DNA of 64,000 nucleotides from Paenibacillus_AR mesotrionivorans (GCF_046098205.1 NZ_JBJURJ010000005.1:186001-250000), one strand, 5' to 3'; shown: positions 19,179-28,354, counted from the first letter of the stretch. Numbers and translations are program-made. The notes: generated by a model not told the origin, from the letters alone.

Positions 19179-20129
19179 TTACACGATCTTTCCATGTCCC
19201 GCAAACGGATAGTCGATGGTGAGCCTTCCCGTTTGGCAATCTCCGATGCCGCTGTAAAGATCGGCCTTGCCGTCCGCCCGCATAACAATGCCGGAGGTAA
19301 ACGCGCAATCCGCCAGATTCGGCTTTTTGGCCGGTCCGGGGGGATAGCAGGTGCGGGTTCCAATCAGGCGCAGGTCTTTTGCCAACCGTGTCTGCGGATC
19401 GAATACCAAGGACATATTCATATACACCTTCAGCTCGCCGCCGTCCTCATCCCGGTCCCTGTAGCAAATATGACCAATAATTCCAATGTTACCACTGTCC
19501 AGCAGGTAAGCCTGGTTGACTCCACCCCATTCGCCATGGCCAAAAATGTCGGAGATGTATGGAGCTTGGGCAATTGTCTCCGATGTCAGCTCATCCAGGC
19601 TGTTGATCACCGTAAAGCCGATCATGGATTCGCTTCCGTACTTCCCCTTCACCTCCTCCCCCCGCGGCCGGGAGAAGACCCCGATCCGCCCGTCGGCCAG
19701 CTGCACCAGGCGGATGTCCTTCATCTTCCTGGGTCCAGTGGCAAAATATCTTAAATCCTGCAAATCCGGACCGCGGAAGAAATATCCGAAATAGGTGCTG
19801 ACTTTTCCCGCCTCATACTGGACACTGGTTCCGCCAAGAACAACCTCATGATTGATGATGCTGACAAAAGGGTCCTCCAGGGTATAAATCATGCTGTCCG
19901 GCACCAGCGTCCATTCATCCTTGCCCGTTTCCTCAAACAGACGCACCCAGGACCGGGCCCACTCCTCACGGCGCTCCACCCTTCCAAACAAAAAGCGTTT
20001 GCCGTTCCACTGAAAAGGAATAGAGCAATTATAGACATCAAAACCATCCACACCGCGGAAGGCAAGCAGCGCACTTTCATAAATATGTTTGTTCAGCTCA
20101 AATGCAGCTCTTCGTTCAAGCAGACTCAT
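19179..20129 (-). CDS. DUF1861 beta-propeller protein (GH130/MTP-1-like)
   Basis: 316 residues without signal peptide, resembling DUF1861, whose members have a five-bladed propeller akin to GH130 glycoside phosphorylases. Typical stretches include NCSIPFQWNGKRFLFGRVE, DPFVSIINHEVVLGG, GRIGVFSRPRG and TSGIVMRADGKADLYSGIGD. The many Asp/Glu-rich turns fit a carbohydrate-active pocket. GGGAGTG precedes the ATG. Following the binding-protein gene directly, it probably processes the imported sugar; the exact reaction is not known for this family. Confidence 0.75.
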   Translation of the reverse strand: MSLLERRAAFELNKHIYESALLAFRGVDGFDVYNCSIPFQWNGKRFLFGRVERREEWARSWVRLFEETGKDEWTLVPDSMIYTLEDPFVSIINHEVVLGGTSVQYEAGKVSTYFGYFFRGPDLQDLRYFATGPRKMKDIRLVQLADGRIGVFSRPRGEEVKGKYGSESMIGFTVINSLDELTSETIAQAPYISDIFGHGEWGGVNQAYLLDSGNIGIIGHICYRDRDEDGGELKVYMNMSLVFDPQTRLAKDLRLIGTRTCYPPGPAKKPNLADCAFTSGIVMRADGKADLYSGIGDCQTGRLTIDYPFAGHGKIV

Positions 20130-20177
20130 TTCTGTTCACTCCCGTATGTGATATTTCCAGCCTGTTCCGGCCCGGCC

Positions 20178-21749
20178 TTATTTCCCTTGTGTGGCCTGAT
20201 ACTCCTTGAATTGCCGCTGGTATTCGGCCACTACCTTGTCAAGCCCCGCCTTCTTCATCTTATCAAGGGCAGCCGGGAAGGCTTTGTCATATTCCAGAAC
20301 CCCCATGTAAATGGGAACAATGCTGGCTGCGGCTTCCGAGGCGATATTGGTGTATTCTGTCCGCACGCTGGTGGGATCAAATACAAAGTTGGCGGCGATG
20401 CTGTTCACGGCCTTGGTATTGGCCTCATACAGAACCTTGTTATTCTCGGGAATGCTGTTCTCCAGATCGAAGCGCATGAAGTTCACATTGCCGTTTTGGG
20501 ATTCTGATCCCTTGTAGCCGGGTTTATTGTTGTTGGCCGGATCATTGATGGCCTTCATGCCCTTGTCCCCGTCCTTGGTATAATGCTTGCCTTCAATCCC
20601 ATACTGGAACAGGTCGTAATTCTCCTGGCTGGCCAAAATCCAGTCCATAAGCTGGATAGCCTCCTCCGGATGTTTGCTGTTCACCGGCACGGCATTGCCG
20701 TTCTTGAAAGTCAGCGGCCGCAAATATACCTTCTCCGGGTTAAACCAGACGACTCCGATATCGTTCACGGTGGCATCGGGATTATTCTTCTTCAATGCGC
20801 TTAAGCTGCCGCCTGTGCCAAGATTGATAAACCAGTCCCCGTTGTCAAGCTGGGCCTTGACCTGCTCCTGCTTCAGGACGAGAATATCCGGATTGGTAAT
20901 GCCTTTGGTGTACAGCTTGCGCAGGAATTCCGCATCCTTCTTAAACTCCTCCGTCTCAATCCACGATTTCACTGTACCGTTTTGATTCACATAGAAAAAC
21001 TTGTCCTTGACTGTAAACGGAAACGTATCATAGGTCCGGTGCAAAATCGTGGTATGCAGGCTGACCGGATCAAAGTCCGCCTTGGTGGTAAAATACGGCT
21101 TGGTGCTTCCCTTCCAGTTCTTCATGACGATTTCCGAGACACTGATCAGCTCATCCGGAGTGGTGGGTTCCTTCAGGTTGTTCTGCTTCAGAATATCCCG
21201 GCGGATGTTGAATTCTCCCTCGCTGGCCATCTCCACCCAATAAGAGGGTACGGCATAATACTTGCCATTAATTTGGGCCCCGTCGAAAATGTCATCCGGA
21301 ATATGCTTTTTCAGATTCTTCCCGTATTTCTCAATGGCTCCGGTAATATCGGCCAAGGCGCCGCGGTTGTAGTAGCTGGAGAAGGGGGTGCGGTCCTGCA
21401 TAATATGAAACAGGTCGAAATCCTCGCCGGTGGAAAGCATCAGATTAAGCTTCTGATCCCAGGCGTCGCTGGGAATATACACCTTCTCCAGCTCAATATT
21501 CAGCCCGTCCGCCTGCAGCTTCTTGTTAATGGCAGCCATGACTTCCTTGTAATCCTTGGGCTCTGTGCCGGGCGCAATGTACTTCAGCTTGACCGGCTGG
21601 GCCGGTTTTGCGGTGGCGCCGTTTGAATTTGCAGCGGATGACGGCTGGGCCGTCCCCTCCTGGACCTTGTCGGATGTTTTCGCGCTGCATCCGGCAATGG
21701 AGCTGGCTGCAAGAAGACCGGCAAGGGCAAGAGTGAAGCTTTTTCTCAT
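20178..21749 (-). CDS. Sugar ABC transporter substrate-binding lipoprotein (LipO/YtcQ-like)
   Basis: 523 residues. A lipoprotein signal with lipobox IAGC (Cys 20) is followed by a Ser/Asn/Ala linker and an extracellular solute-binding family 1 fold (LKYIAPGTEPKDYKEVM, TGEDFDLFHI, LYTKGITNPDI). The long C-terminal part resembles the large LipO type used with LplB/LplC permeases for oligosaccharides. RBS AGGAGTCG. It is encoded after the two permeases; the ATPase gene is absent, as usual for this class, which shares a general MsmK-type ATPase encoded elsewhere. Ligand unknown. Confidence 0.9.
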   Translation of the reverse strand: MRKSFTLALAGLLAASSIAGCSAKTSDKVQEGTAQPSSAANSNGATAKPAQPVKLKYIAPGTEPKDYKEVMAAINKKLQADGLNIELEKVYIPSDAWDQKLNLMLSTGEDFDLFHIMQDRTPFSSYYNRGALADITGAIEKYGKNLKKHIPDDIFDGAQINGKYYAVPSYWVEMASEGEFNIRRDILKQNNLKEPTTPDELISVSEIVMKNWKGSTKPYFTTKADFDPVSLHTTILHRTYDTFPFTVKDKFFYVNQNGTVKSWIETEEFKKDAEFLRKLYTKGITNPDILVLKQEQVKAQLDNGDWFINLGTGGSLSALKKNNPDATVNDIGVVWFNPEKVYLRPLTFKNGNAVPVNSKHPEEAIQLMDWILASQENYDLFQYGIEGKHYTKDGDKGMKAINDPANNNKPGYKGSESQNGNVNFMRFDLENSIPENNKVLYEANTKAVNSIAANFVFDPTSVRTEYTNIASEAAASIVPIYMGVLEYDKAFPAALDKMKKAGLDKVVAEYQRQFKEYQATQGK

Positions 21750-21804
21750 GTGGATCGACTCCTTTTCTCATCTATATATAAACCCGAATGGGATTTATAT
21801 TATA

Positions 21805-22677
21805 TCAACCTTTTACCGAACCGATTACAAGGCCCTTCACAAAATACTTTTGCAAATAGGGGTAAAAGAAGACGATGGGACCGATGGTAACTACAGCAGT
21901 AGCCATTTTCACCGATTCCGCCGGAAGGGTAACATCATCCGCTCCGGCCAGCATGGTCATTTCGTTCAGCATACTGATCTCGGATTTCAGCCGCAGCAGC
22001 ATAAATTGCAGTGGGTACAGACTCTTGTCGTCAATGAGCATAATGGCGTTCCACCAGTTGTTCCAATAATCCAGCCCGTAAAAAAGGGCAATGGTGGCCA
22101 GAACCGGCGTGCTGAGGGGAAAGTAAATCCGGAAGGCAATCGCCAGATCATTGGCCCCGTCGATGGTAGCGGATTCCCGCAGGGAATCGGGAACGCCCCC
22201 CATAAAATTGCGCACCAGAAACAGATTAAACGGACTGAACAGAAGGGAAGGAATGATCAGCGCCAGAATATTGTTGGTAAGCCCCAGGGAACGGTTCATT
22301 AAGTACCACGGAACAATGCCCGCGCTGAAGATCATGGTGATGAAAAAATAAAGGGCCAGCCCATTGCGGTACCGCACACTTTTATTGGCCAGCGTGTAGC
22401 CGGCCATAGCCGTAATCAGAACCGCCGCTACTGTCCCCGCAAGGGTGACAAAAATGGAGATCAGATAACTGCGCATTACCTGTGATCCGCCGGTAAAAAT
22501 GACCTGGTATGCATATAAGGAAAAGTTCTCCGGAAAAAGGCTGTATCCGTTGCGCAAAATGGCATCCTCGTCCGTTATGGAAATTATCAGGACAAGAAGC
22601 ATGGGAAGAAGGCATAAGGCCGAATAAACGGCAACGCATACATACATGACTGCTCTGCTGACGGAAAGCTTTCTCAC
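21805..22677 (-). CDS. Carbohydrate ABC transporter permease (LplC/YtcP-like)
   Basis: About 290 residues with six predicted membrane helices and the EAA loop ESATIDGANDLAIAFRIYFP typical of binding-protein-dependent permeases. The GTG at 22677 sits 7 bp after AGGAGG; the ATG at 22683 in the same frame is almost on top of the ribosome site. It is paired with the next upstream permease, 13 bp away. Together they form the inner-membrane channel of the sugar importer. Confidence 0.9.
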   Translation of the reverse strand: MRKLSVSRAVMYVCVAVYSALCLLPMLLVLIISITDEDAILRNGYSLFPENFSLYAYQVIFTGGSQVMRSYLISIFVTLAGTVAAVLITAMAGYTLANKSVRYRNGLALYFFITMIFSAGIVPWYLMNRSLGLTNNILALIIPSLLFSPFNLFLVRNFMGGVPDSLRESATIDGANDLAIAFRIYFPLSTPVLATIALFYGLDYWNNWWNAIMLIDDKSLYPLQFMLLRLKSEISMLNEMTMLAGADDVTLPAESVKMATAVVTIGPIVFFYPYLQKYFVKGLVIGSVKG

Positions 22678-22690
22678 TTTCATTCCTCCT

Positions 22691-23626
22691 TCAATAAAGG
22701 GCGCCGTCCTTGAAGAACGTGCGGGTGATCCAGTTGGTGCCGAAGACCAAGATGAAACCGACTGCGGATTGGAACAATCCCACAGCCATGGCCTCCGAAG
22801 GATCGCCGACCTGCCTCAAGGAGCGGAATACATAGGTGTCAATGATATCCGTTGTGGGATAGAGAGTGCCGTTATCTCCCACCAACGCGTAAATCATTCC
22901 GAAATCCCCATACATAATCTTGCCGATGGACAGCAGCATCAGAATCACCACGGTAGGCATCATCAGCGGGATGGTAATCCGCAAGCACATCTGCCAGCGA
23001 TTTGCCCCGTCGATCTGCGCCGCCTCATACAAGGTATCATCAATCCCGGTGATGGTGGCCAGATAGATCACGGCGCTCATTCCCGCTCCTTTCCACACAT
23101 GCATCACAGTCAGAATCACCGGCCACACCCCAGGCTGGGTATACCAGTTAACGGCGTCCAGATGGAGCTTGACCAGTAGTTGGTTGACAATCCCCATATC
23201 CATGGAAAAAAACGCGTACAGCACATAGCTGATAACAATCCAGGAGATAAAGTTGGGAAAAAGCATAATCGATTGGCTGAGCTTCACAAAAAGCTTCTTG
23301 CGCAGCTCATTCAGGACCAGCGCGATGGTCAGTGCCGTCAACGTGCCGAAGAAGATAAAAAGCATATTCAGAAATATGGTATTGAAGGTAACAGTAAAGG
23401 CTTTGTTGGAGCGGAAGAAAAATTCGAAGTTCTTCAACCCCACCCATTCACTGTTCCATATTCCTTTTTTGTAATTGAACCGCTGAAAGGCAATCATCAT
23501 GTAGGGATAGGTCATATATCCGAAAATAAAGGTGTACAGCATGGCCGGGAACACCAGCACATACGATGTTGGATTTTTCAGGATATCGGATAAAAGCCCC
23601 TTCCTCCGGCGAAGATGTGTATTCAC
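22691..23626 (-). CDS. Carbohydrate ABC transporter permease (LplB-like)
   Basis: 311 residues with six helices and the EAA loop EAAQIDGANRWQMCLRITIP. The GTG at 23626 has GGAGG at 7-8 bp; the TTG at 23632 is too close to the same site. It is the first transporter gene, about 100 bp after the cytoplasmic EEP gene, so EEP, permeases, binding protein and DUF1861 probably form one operon opposite the regulator at 24770. Confidence 0.9.
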   Translation of the reverse strand: MNTHLRRRKGLLSDILKNPTSYVLVFPAMLYTFIFGYMTYPYMMIAFQRFNYKKGIWNSEWVGLKNFEFFFRSNKAFTVTFNTIFLNMLFIFFGTLTALTIALVLNELRKKLFVKLSQSIMLFPNFISWIVISYVLYAFFSMDMGIVNQLLVKLHLDAVNWYTQPGVWPVILTVMHVWKGAGMSAVIYLATITGIDDTLYEAAQIDGANRWQMCLRITIPLMMPTVVILMLLSIGKIMYGDFGMIYALVGDNGTLYPTTDIIDTYVFRSLRQVGDPSEAMAVGLFQSAVGFILVFGTNWITRTFFKDGALY

Positions 23627-23732
23627 GCTCAAGTCCTCCCATTCAAATGTCGTGCAGCCGTGTTGTTCGCTGTGAAGCTAACTTTACGGCATCTCCAAGC
23701 CTTTTGTATATTTCAAATCCCGGCTTTTGCTT

Positions 23733-24557
23733 TCATAATGCGGCTGCCAGCTTGCAGGGCGCGGGAATATCGATAACCAGCTGCACCGGATAATGGTCGG
23801 AGGGGTACTTCCCCTGTTGGTGATACCGGTTGATTTCGATGGAACGGATTCCAAGGGCATTTCTCTGAAATATCCAATCAATATGCTCCTTATCGGGGGA
23901 GCCTTCAAAGTGGTGGACGGTTCCGTCCCCGTCAAAGGGGCGGCCTGCGCCGGTCCAGGTATCCTGCAAGCCGGTGCCTTCGATTCGCCTGAATAAAGGA
24001 TGGGTTTCCTCCAGATTGAAATCGCCGCCAAGAAAAACCGGAATCTGCGGGGAGGAGACAATCTGGCCGATCCTCTCCAGGATGACATGGACCCCTTGGA
24101 CCTTGGCCTCCTCCGCCAGCCCAAGATGCGTATTAAAGTAATAGAAGGCGGGGGCTGAAGTATCATTAAGCAGCGCAAATTGGGCCCAGGTACAGATTCG
24201 CGGATATTTGGCTTCGCTGCGGCTCTTGCTGCCTGCGGTATCCGGCGTATCGCTGAGCCAGAATTGCCCCCATTCCAATACCTGATATTTGTCCGCACGA
24301 TACAGAATGTTGTTGTATTCATCCTCCGTATTCCCGTAGCGGGATACGCCAATGGATTGATAGGAAGGGCCCAGCCCGGCAAGAAGGTCTTGAATCTGGC
24401 TTTCATATCCCTCCTGCAGCCCTGCCAGATCAGGTCCGAAGGAGCGGATGGCCCGGACGGCCAGCCTCCTGCGTTTATCCCAGCCCGCATCTCCCAAGCC
24501 TGAAGGGTTGCGGATGTTAAAGGTCATCAGCTTTACCTGCAAAGCGCCTGCATTCAT
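23733..24557 (-). CDS. Cytoplasmic EEP-family hydrolase
   Basis: 274 residues, no signal peptide. All EEP blocks are present: LMTFNIRNPSG near residue 10, GLQEGYE, YFNTHLGLAEEAK, FLGGDFNLEE, EHIDWIFQRNALG and YPSDHYPVQLV. It closely resembles the catalytic domains of the secreted proteins at 10091 and 12197, including GVSRYGNTEDEYNNILYRAD, so the three are paralogs. GGAGGG lies 6 bp before the ATG. Being cytoplasmic and heading the importer operon, it may cleave phosphodiesters in the imported product; the substrate is unknown. Confidence 0.88.
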   Translation of the reverse strand: MNAGALQVKLMTFNIRNPSGLGDAGWDKRRRLAVRAIRSFGPDLAGLQEGYESQIQDLLAGLGPSYQSIGVSRYGNTEDEYNNILYRADKYQVLEWGQFWLSDTPDTAGSKSRSEAKYPRICTWAQFALLNDTSAPAFYYFNTHLGLAEEAKVQGVHVILERIGQIVSSPQIPVFLGGDFNLEETHPLFRRIEGTGLQDTWTGAGRPFDGDGTVHHFEGSPDKEHIDWIFQRNALGIRSIEINRYHQQGKYPSDHYPVQLVIDIPAPCKLAAAL

Positions 24558-24671
24558 GTTTATCCCTCCGGTTTATCGCAGTTCCCCCTCATCATAGGCG
24601 GCGCCTCCGGGACTGTCTATTTTAAAAACCGGCTTTCCCCTTCAGATTGTGGCCAAGGGGTTTCAAAATGG

Positions 24672-24686
24672 GGGAATCGCTTTCAT
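24672..24686 (-). promoter_or_regulatory. cre-like site between cytoplasmic EEP gene and regulator
   Basis: ATGAAAGCGATTCCC on the minus strand matches WTGNAANCGNWNNCW at all but the last position. It lies in the 212-bp divergent region and could serve either gene. Confidence 0.55.
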
Positions 24687-24769
24687 TTTTCGGCAATCGG
24701 GTATCGGTTTTAGTGAATATGCCCTATAGTATAAGTACCATTCCAGCAGCAAGTGGGAGGAAAACCGCC

Positions 24770-27100
24770 ATGAGACGCATCCTGGGCCGCCTGATCCGCT
24801 ACAAAAGCTTTCAAAAGCTGGCCATTTCTTATTTCCTGCTCGTTCTGCTTACCTTGAGCGTGCTTTCGACTGTGCTGTTTTCCCTCTTTTCCAACAGCGC
24901 CGTGAAGGAAATTGACCGCAACTCCAAAATCATGCTGGCCCAAATCAGCTATGCCTCCGATGTGGTGTACAATCAGGTCATGACCATCGGCAACGCCCTG
25001 ATCACCGAACCCCAGATGATTTCCTTTCTGAATGCCGCCCAAGAAGACAAAACGCAAAATTATTCGGTTTTCAGGCAGCTTGCCCAGATCAAAAACGCCT
25101 ATCCCTCCTTGTACAGCATCGGCCTCTACCGTCCTTCCACAGGAACCAATGTGGATACGTCAGGCTTGCCTTTTGACAAGTCCCTTTACGGAATCAGCGC
25201 CAAGCAGTATATGGAGTTCTATCCTCGGGAGCTGACCGCCAGCGGCATCAACAACAATCAACCGGTCAAGCTTCTGACCTTTCTGCTTTTTCCCGATTAT
25301 TCGCTGCGTTCCTCGGCCAATCCACTGATCTATATCAATGTGGAAGAGAATACCATTCTGAATACCATCAACAAAATTGACAAGGGAAACTCCATGAACA
25401 ATGTGTTTGTTATGAATCAGGAGGGGCGTGTGCTGTCCCATACCGATTCCAATCTGTTTATGAAGGATCTTTCCGCCCAGCGGTATATCCAGCAGATTCT
25501 TCTGGAGAACAAACCCGAGCACAGCTTCCAAACCACCATCGAAAACGAAAGGCATCTGGTTACTTATGTAAAATCCGCCTCGATGAATTGGTATTTTGTC
25601 AGCGTCACTCCCTACAAGAAGATGATCTCCAACATCCGCGAGCTGCGGACGGTCACTCTGATTACGGCCGCGGGGTTGGTTCTGGCCGGATTCCTGCTTT
25701 CCATCCTGCTGACAAGGAATATGTATAAGCCCATGTCCTCCCTGTTTGATCTTGTAAAGCCCCGGTCGGCGCCCTCATCCTCCCCGGTCATTGACGAGTA
25801 TCAGGTGCTGACAGAGATGTTCCTTTCCCTGGAGGAAAATGAACGCTCCATGCAGTTTGTGATCAACCGTTCCGCGCGGACGCTCCGGGAGCATTATTTG
25901 CAGGCGCTGCTGAAGGGCAGCACCCGGAACATGGACGCGCCGGAGGAAATCATCGCCATGATTGACAAACAACTGACCGGACCTTATTTTTACACCGTGG
26001 TGTTTAAAATGGACGATATGAGCGGAATGGCAGACCGGAGCGGCACCGAGCAGTCCTTGCTCCGGTTTGCCCTCTGCAATATTGCCAAGGAAATTCTGGA
26101 GCACTACGGCGCTTCCGACATTCTGATTACGGAAGAGAATGAATCGGTTGCCGTCATCCAGAGCAGCTCCGGCGAGCTTCCGGCCGGGCTGAAGGATGCC
26201 CTGCGGTCTGTCCAGCATTTCATGAGCCGCTACTTCAAATTGACGGTTTCCGCCGGCATCGGGGACCGGTTCAGCGGACGGAGAAATATCCAGTATTCCT
26301 ATTCCTCCGCGCTGCAGTATGTCAAGTACCGGATGATTTACGGAAAGGAATCCATTCTCGATCAGGGGGAAATCCGCTCCCATTTCATGACGGTGCTGAA
26401 CTATCCCACTGCCGCCGAGAAAAAACTGACCGAGCTGATCCAGTCGGGAAAGCCGGAGGACATCCAAGAGCAGGTGGAGCATTTTGTCCGGCATGTTTCG
26501 GCGGCAACCTGCAATCAGGCTGTCACCTATTGCCTGCAGCTTCTCCTGTCGCAGTATAAGCATTTTGAATACCTGGGAACCAATGAGGCTTCCTTCTTTA
26601 ACAAATATCTGGATGCGGCGGCCGCCATTGAAGCGGCGGAGAGTCTGGAGGAGATTACGGGGATTATTCAGGAGTTCTGCTTCGGCATCCGCAGCTTGAT
26701 CCGGGAGAAAAGCCAGTGGCTCAATGCCCAGAAGCATAACAGTGTAATTGAAACGGTCCAGGCATATGTCCATGACCATTATGCCGAAGCTAATCTGTCG
26801 CTGGAGACGGTTTCCCAATTCGCAGGCCTGTCCTCCAGCTACCTGGGCAAGCTGTTCAAGAGCACGATGGGCATGTCCTTCAGCGAATATCTGAGCCATA
26901 CCCGCCTGGAGAAAGCTCGAGATCTGCTCCTGACTACCGAGGAAACGGCGTTCAGGATCAGCGAATCGGTGGGCATGTACAATGTTTCCTACTTCACTAC
27001 CCTGTTCAAAAAGAAATATGGCGTCACCCCCTCCATGTACCGGGAGCAAGCCGCTCTAAAACGAATCATCGGCAGCGAAAGGGATTTGTCAGGAGAGTGA
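24770..27100 (+). CDS. Membrane-bound AraC-family regulator (YesN-like, extracellular sensor)
   Basis: 776 residues. A first helix near residues 18-40 and a second near 300 (LITAAGLVLAGFLLSILL) enclose an extracellular sensor of about 250 residues. A cytoplasmic linker and a C-terminal double HTH of AraC type follow (VSQFAGLSSSYLGKLFKSTM, ISESVGMYNVSYFTTLFKKK, TPSMYRE). ATG 24770 follows GGGAGG at 8 bp; the frame extends upstream to 24647 without a ribosome site. Divergent from the EEP-importer operon, it most likely senses an extracellular glycan and activates that operon, as related regulators do next to lplABC-type systems. A truncated paralog lies at 16823. Confidence 0.9.
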   Translation: MRRILGRLIRYKSFQKLAISYFLLVLLTLSVLSTVLFSLFSNSAVKEIDRNSKIMLAQISYASDVVYNQVMTIGNALITEPQMISFLNAAQEDKTQNYSVFRQLAQIKNAYPSLYSIGLYRPSTGTNVDTSGLPFDKSLYGISAKQYMEFYPRELTASGINNNQPVKLLTFLLFPDYSLRSSANPLIYINVEENTILNTINKIDKGNSMNNVFVMNQEGRVLSHTDSNLFMKDLSAQRYIQQILLENKPEHSFQTTIENERHLVTYVKSASMNWYFVSVTPYKKMISNIRELRTVTLITAAGLVLAGFLLSILLTRNMYKPMSSLFDLVKPRSAPSSSPVIDEYQVLTEMFLSLEENERSMQFVINRSARTLREHYLQALLKGSTRNMDAPEEIIAMIDKQLTGPYFYTVVFKMDDMSGMADRSGTEQSLLRFALCNIAKEILEHYGASDILITEENESVAVIQSSSGELPAGLKDALRSVQHFMSRYFKLTVSAGIGDRFSGRRNIQYSYSSALQYVKYRMIYGKESILDQGEIRSHFMTVLNYPTAAEKKLTELIQSGKPEDIQEQVEHFVRHVSAATCNQAVTYCLQLLLSQYKHFEYLGTNEASFFNKYLDAAAAIEAAESLEEITGIIQEFCFGIRSLIREKSQWLNAQKHNSVIETVQAYVHDHYAEANLSLETVSQFAGLSSSYLGKLFKSTMGMSFSEYLSHTRLEKARDLLLTTEETAFRISESVGMYNVSYFTTLFKKKYGVTPSMYREQAALKRIIGSERDLSGE

Positions 27101-27209
27101 GTTGTCTCGCTTCAGTTTCCCGTAGATCGTAAGCGTCAAACCTAATAACCCACCTTCCAACGAGATCCATCATCCTGCATATCTCGTCGCGAAAGGGTGG
27201 ATTCTGTTT

Positions 27210-27350
27210 ATGGAAAGCTCGTTACAAAACCAATGGACCGAACGAATTGCCGCCGATCAAGCCAGCGGGTTAACGATGAAAGTCTGGTGCGAAGCCCAGA
27301 ATCTCACAGTGCATCAATTGAAATACTGGCTGTACAAAGCCCAACGTTAA
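27210..27350 (+). pseudogene. IS66-family TnpA-like fragment
   Basis: A 46-codon frame begins ESSLQNQWTERIAADQASGL and ends with HQLKYWLYKAQR then TAA. This is the typical N-terminus of the IS66 accessory protein TnpA, which is normally about 100-130 residues. No tnpB or tnpC is nearby, so it is a leftover of a decayed insertion sequence. Too short to judge activity. Confidence 0.7.
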
Positions 27351-27373
27351 GGGAAGACCTCACCGTTTTTTCG

Positions 27374-27636
27374 CTCGGTTACGCTCACGGAGAACGTAAA
27401 CACCACCACCTGTCTGTTTAATCAACGGGCTGTTGCCCATCCTTAACGTCAGTGTGACGCTGTTAACCCTAAGATCAATATTAGGCAGCGCGGCCGTCAC
27501 CTTAGCGGGAGATGTTACCTTGAACGCCGGGGATGTCATCGGACTGTTTTATGATGCCGACGGATTAACCCTAACCCTTAATCTGGGCGGCGGCGCAAGC
27601 AGCGGCATTGTTTGGTCCATCCACCAGATCACGTAA
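27374..27636 (+). pseudogene. C-terminal remnant of a surface/exosporium-type protein
   Basis: The frame SVTLTENVNTTTCLFNQ is followed, after a shift, by LNVSVTLLTLRSILGSAAVT and DVTLNAGDVIGLFYDADGLT up to GIVWSIHQIT. The latter resembles C-terminal beta-sandwich domains of collagen-like spore surface proteins. No start, collagen region or ribosome site remains. Next to the IS66 fragment it marks a decayed stretch at the island's internal border. Confidence 0.55.
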
Positions 27637-27680
27637 ATTCTGAAGCAGCCAGCCGGTTCTACAAATACGGATAATCAACA

Positions 27681-27725
27681 AGAGGCTATTCCAAAAGTCA
27701 CGAAGGTGACGGAGGAATAGCCTCT
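27681..27725. terminator. Long hairpin between remnant and metabolite cluster
   Basis: AGAGGCTATTCC and its exact complement enclose an inner GTCAC-GAAG-GTGAC stem. There is no clear T tract on either strand, so a terminator or RNA-stability role for the minus-strand cluster ending at 27767 is tentative. Confidence 0.5.
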
Positions 27726-27766
27726 CCCTTTGCATACCGTTTGCCAATGTCCATTATGGATTGGGT

Positions 27767-28354
27767 TTATTCATCGTAAAGGCTTATTGCAAAAATGTAC
27801 ATAAACGGATTATCCGGCAGCCGTATGCTTTGGACAGGCTGGTCTCGCCGAAGGTTAACGGCATATTGCCAAACAGCGGTGGACTGCTCCATAAGGATAT
27901 CCTGCCGGTGGTGATAGGGCATGAGAATAGCCAGCTGCTCTCCATAGGGATACTCGTTGTTCGGAAACTTATCATGGTCGTACCAGTCCAACAGGTACAG
28001 TCTTTTTTGCTCCGAGCTTCCATCCGTATAAGTAACCGTCATCTCCTCGCTAAAGCTGCCGTTAACAGCCAATCCCAATACCGAAAGCCTTCCATACCCG
28101 TCCGCCGGATCAAGATGAATCGTCTGCTCCTCACAGCAGACCACATCCTCGCGGCCAGCATCCGTTACCGGAAACTGGAATGAAACCCGGTTAAGCTCCA
28201 CCGGCACCCCGTTGGGCAGGACGGGACCGGGCAGACTGGAGAAGCTTTGGTCCATCCTGATGTCCATATCGAGAGGTGGCCAGTTTACAATTTTCCAATT
28301 GAAATAGGGGGTTAGATCAACGTGATAAACGCAAATGCCAGCTGCTTTAGTCAA
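27767..28354 (-). CDS. Carbohydrate-binding-like beta-sandwich protein, last gene of the metabolite cluster
   Basis: 195 residues, no signal peptide. The middle (IHLDPADGYGRLSVLGLAVN followed by EEMTVTYTDGSSEQ) resembles the galactose-binding-like sandwich often attached to glycosidases. Here it stands alone with flanking segments VDLTPYFNWKIVNWPPLDMD and NPFMYIFAISLYDE. TTG 28354 overlaps the stop of the upstream BtrH-like gene by 8 bp, with GGGAGG upstream, so the two are coupled. A role as binding or scaffold protein for a sugar-containing intermediate is a guess. Confidence 0.6.
   Translation of the reverse strand: MTKAAGICVYHVDLTPYFNWKIVNWPPLDMDIRMDQSFSSLPGPVLPNGVPVELNRVSFQFPVTDAGREDVVCCEEQTIHLDPADGYGRLSVLGLAVNGSFSEEMTVTYTDGSSEQKRLYLLDWYDHDKFPNNEYPYGEQLAILMPYHHRQDILMEQSTAVWQYAVNLRRDQPVQSIRLPDNPFMYIFAISLYDE

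Noticed and set aside
25775..27049. 424-codon minus frame inside the YesN-like regulator
   Set aside because: Shadow of a strongly supported gene; the composition is low in recognisable domains and it has no start signal.
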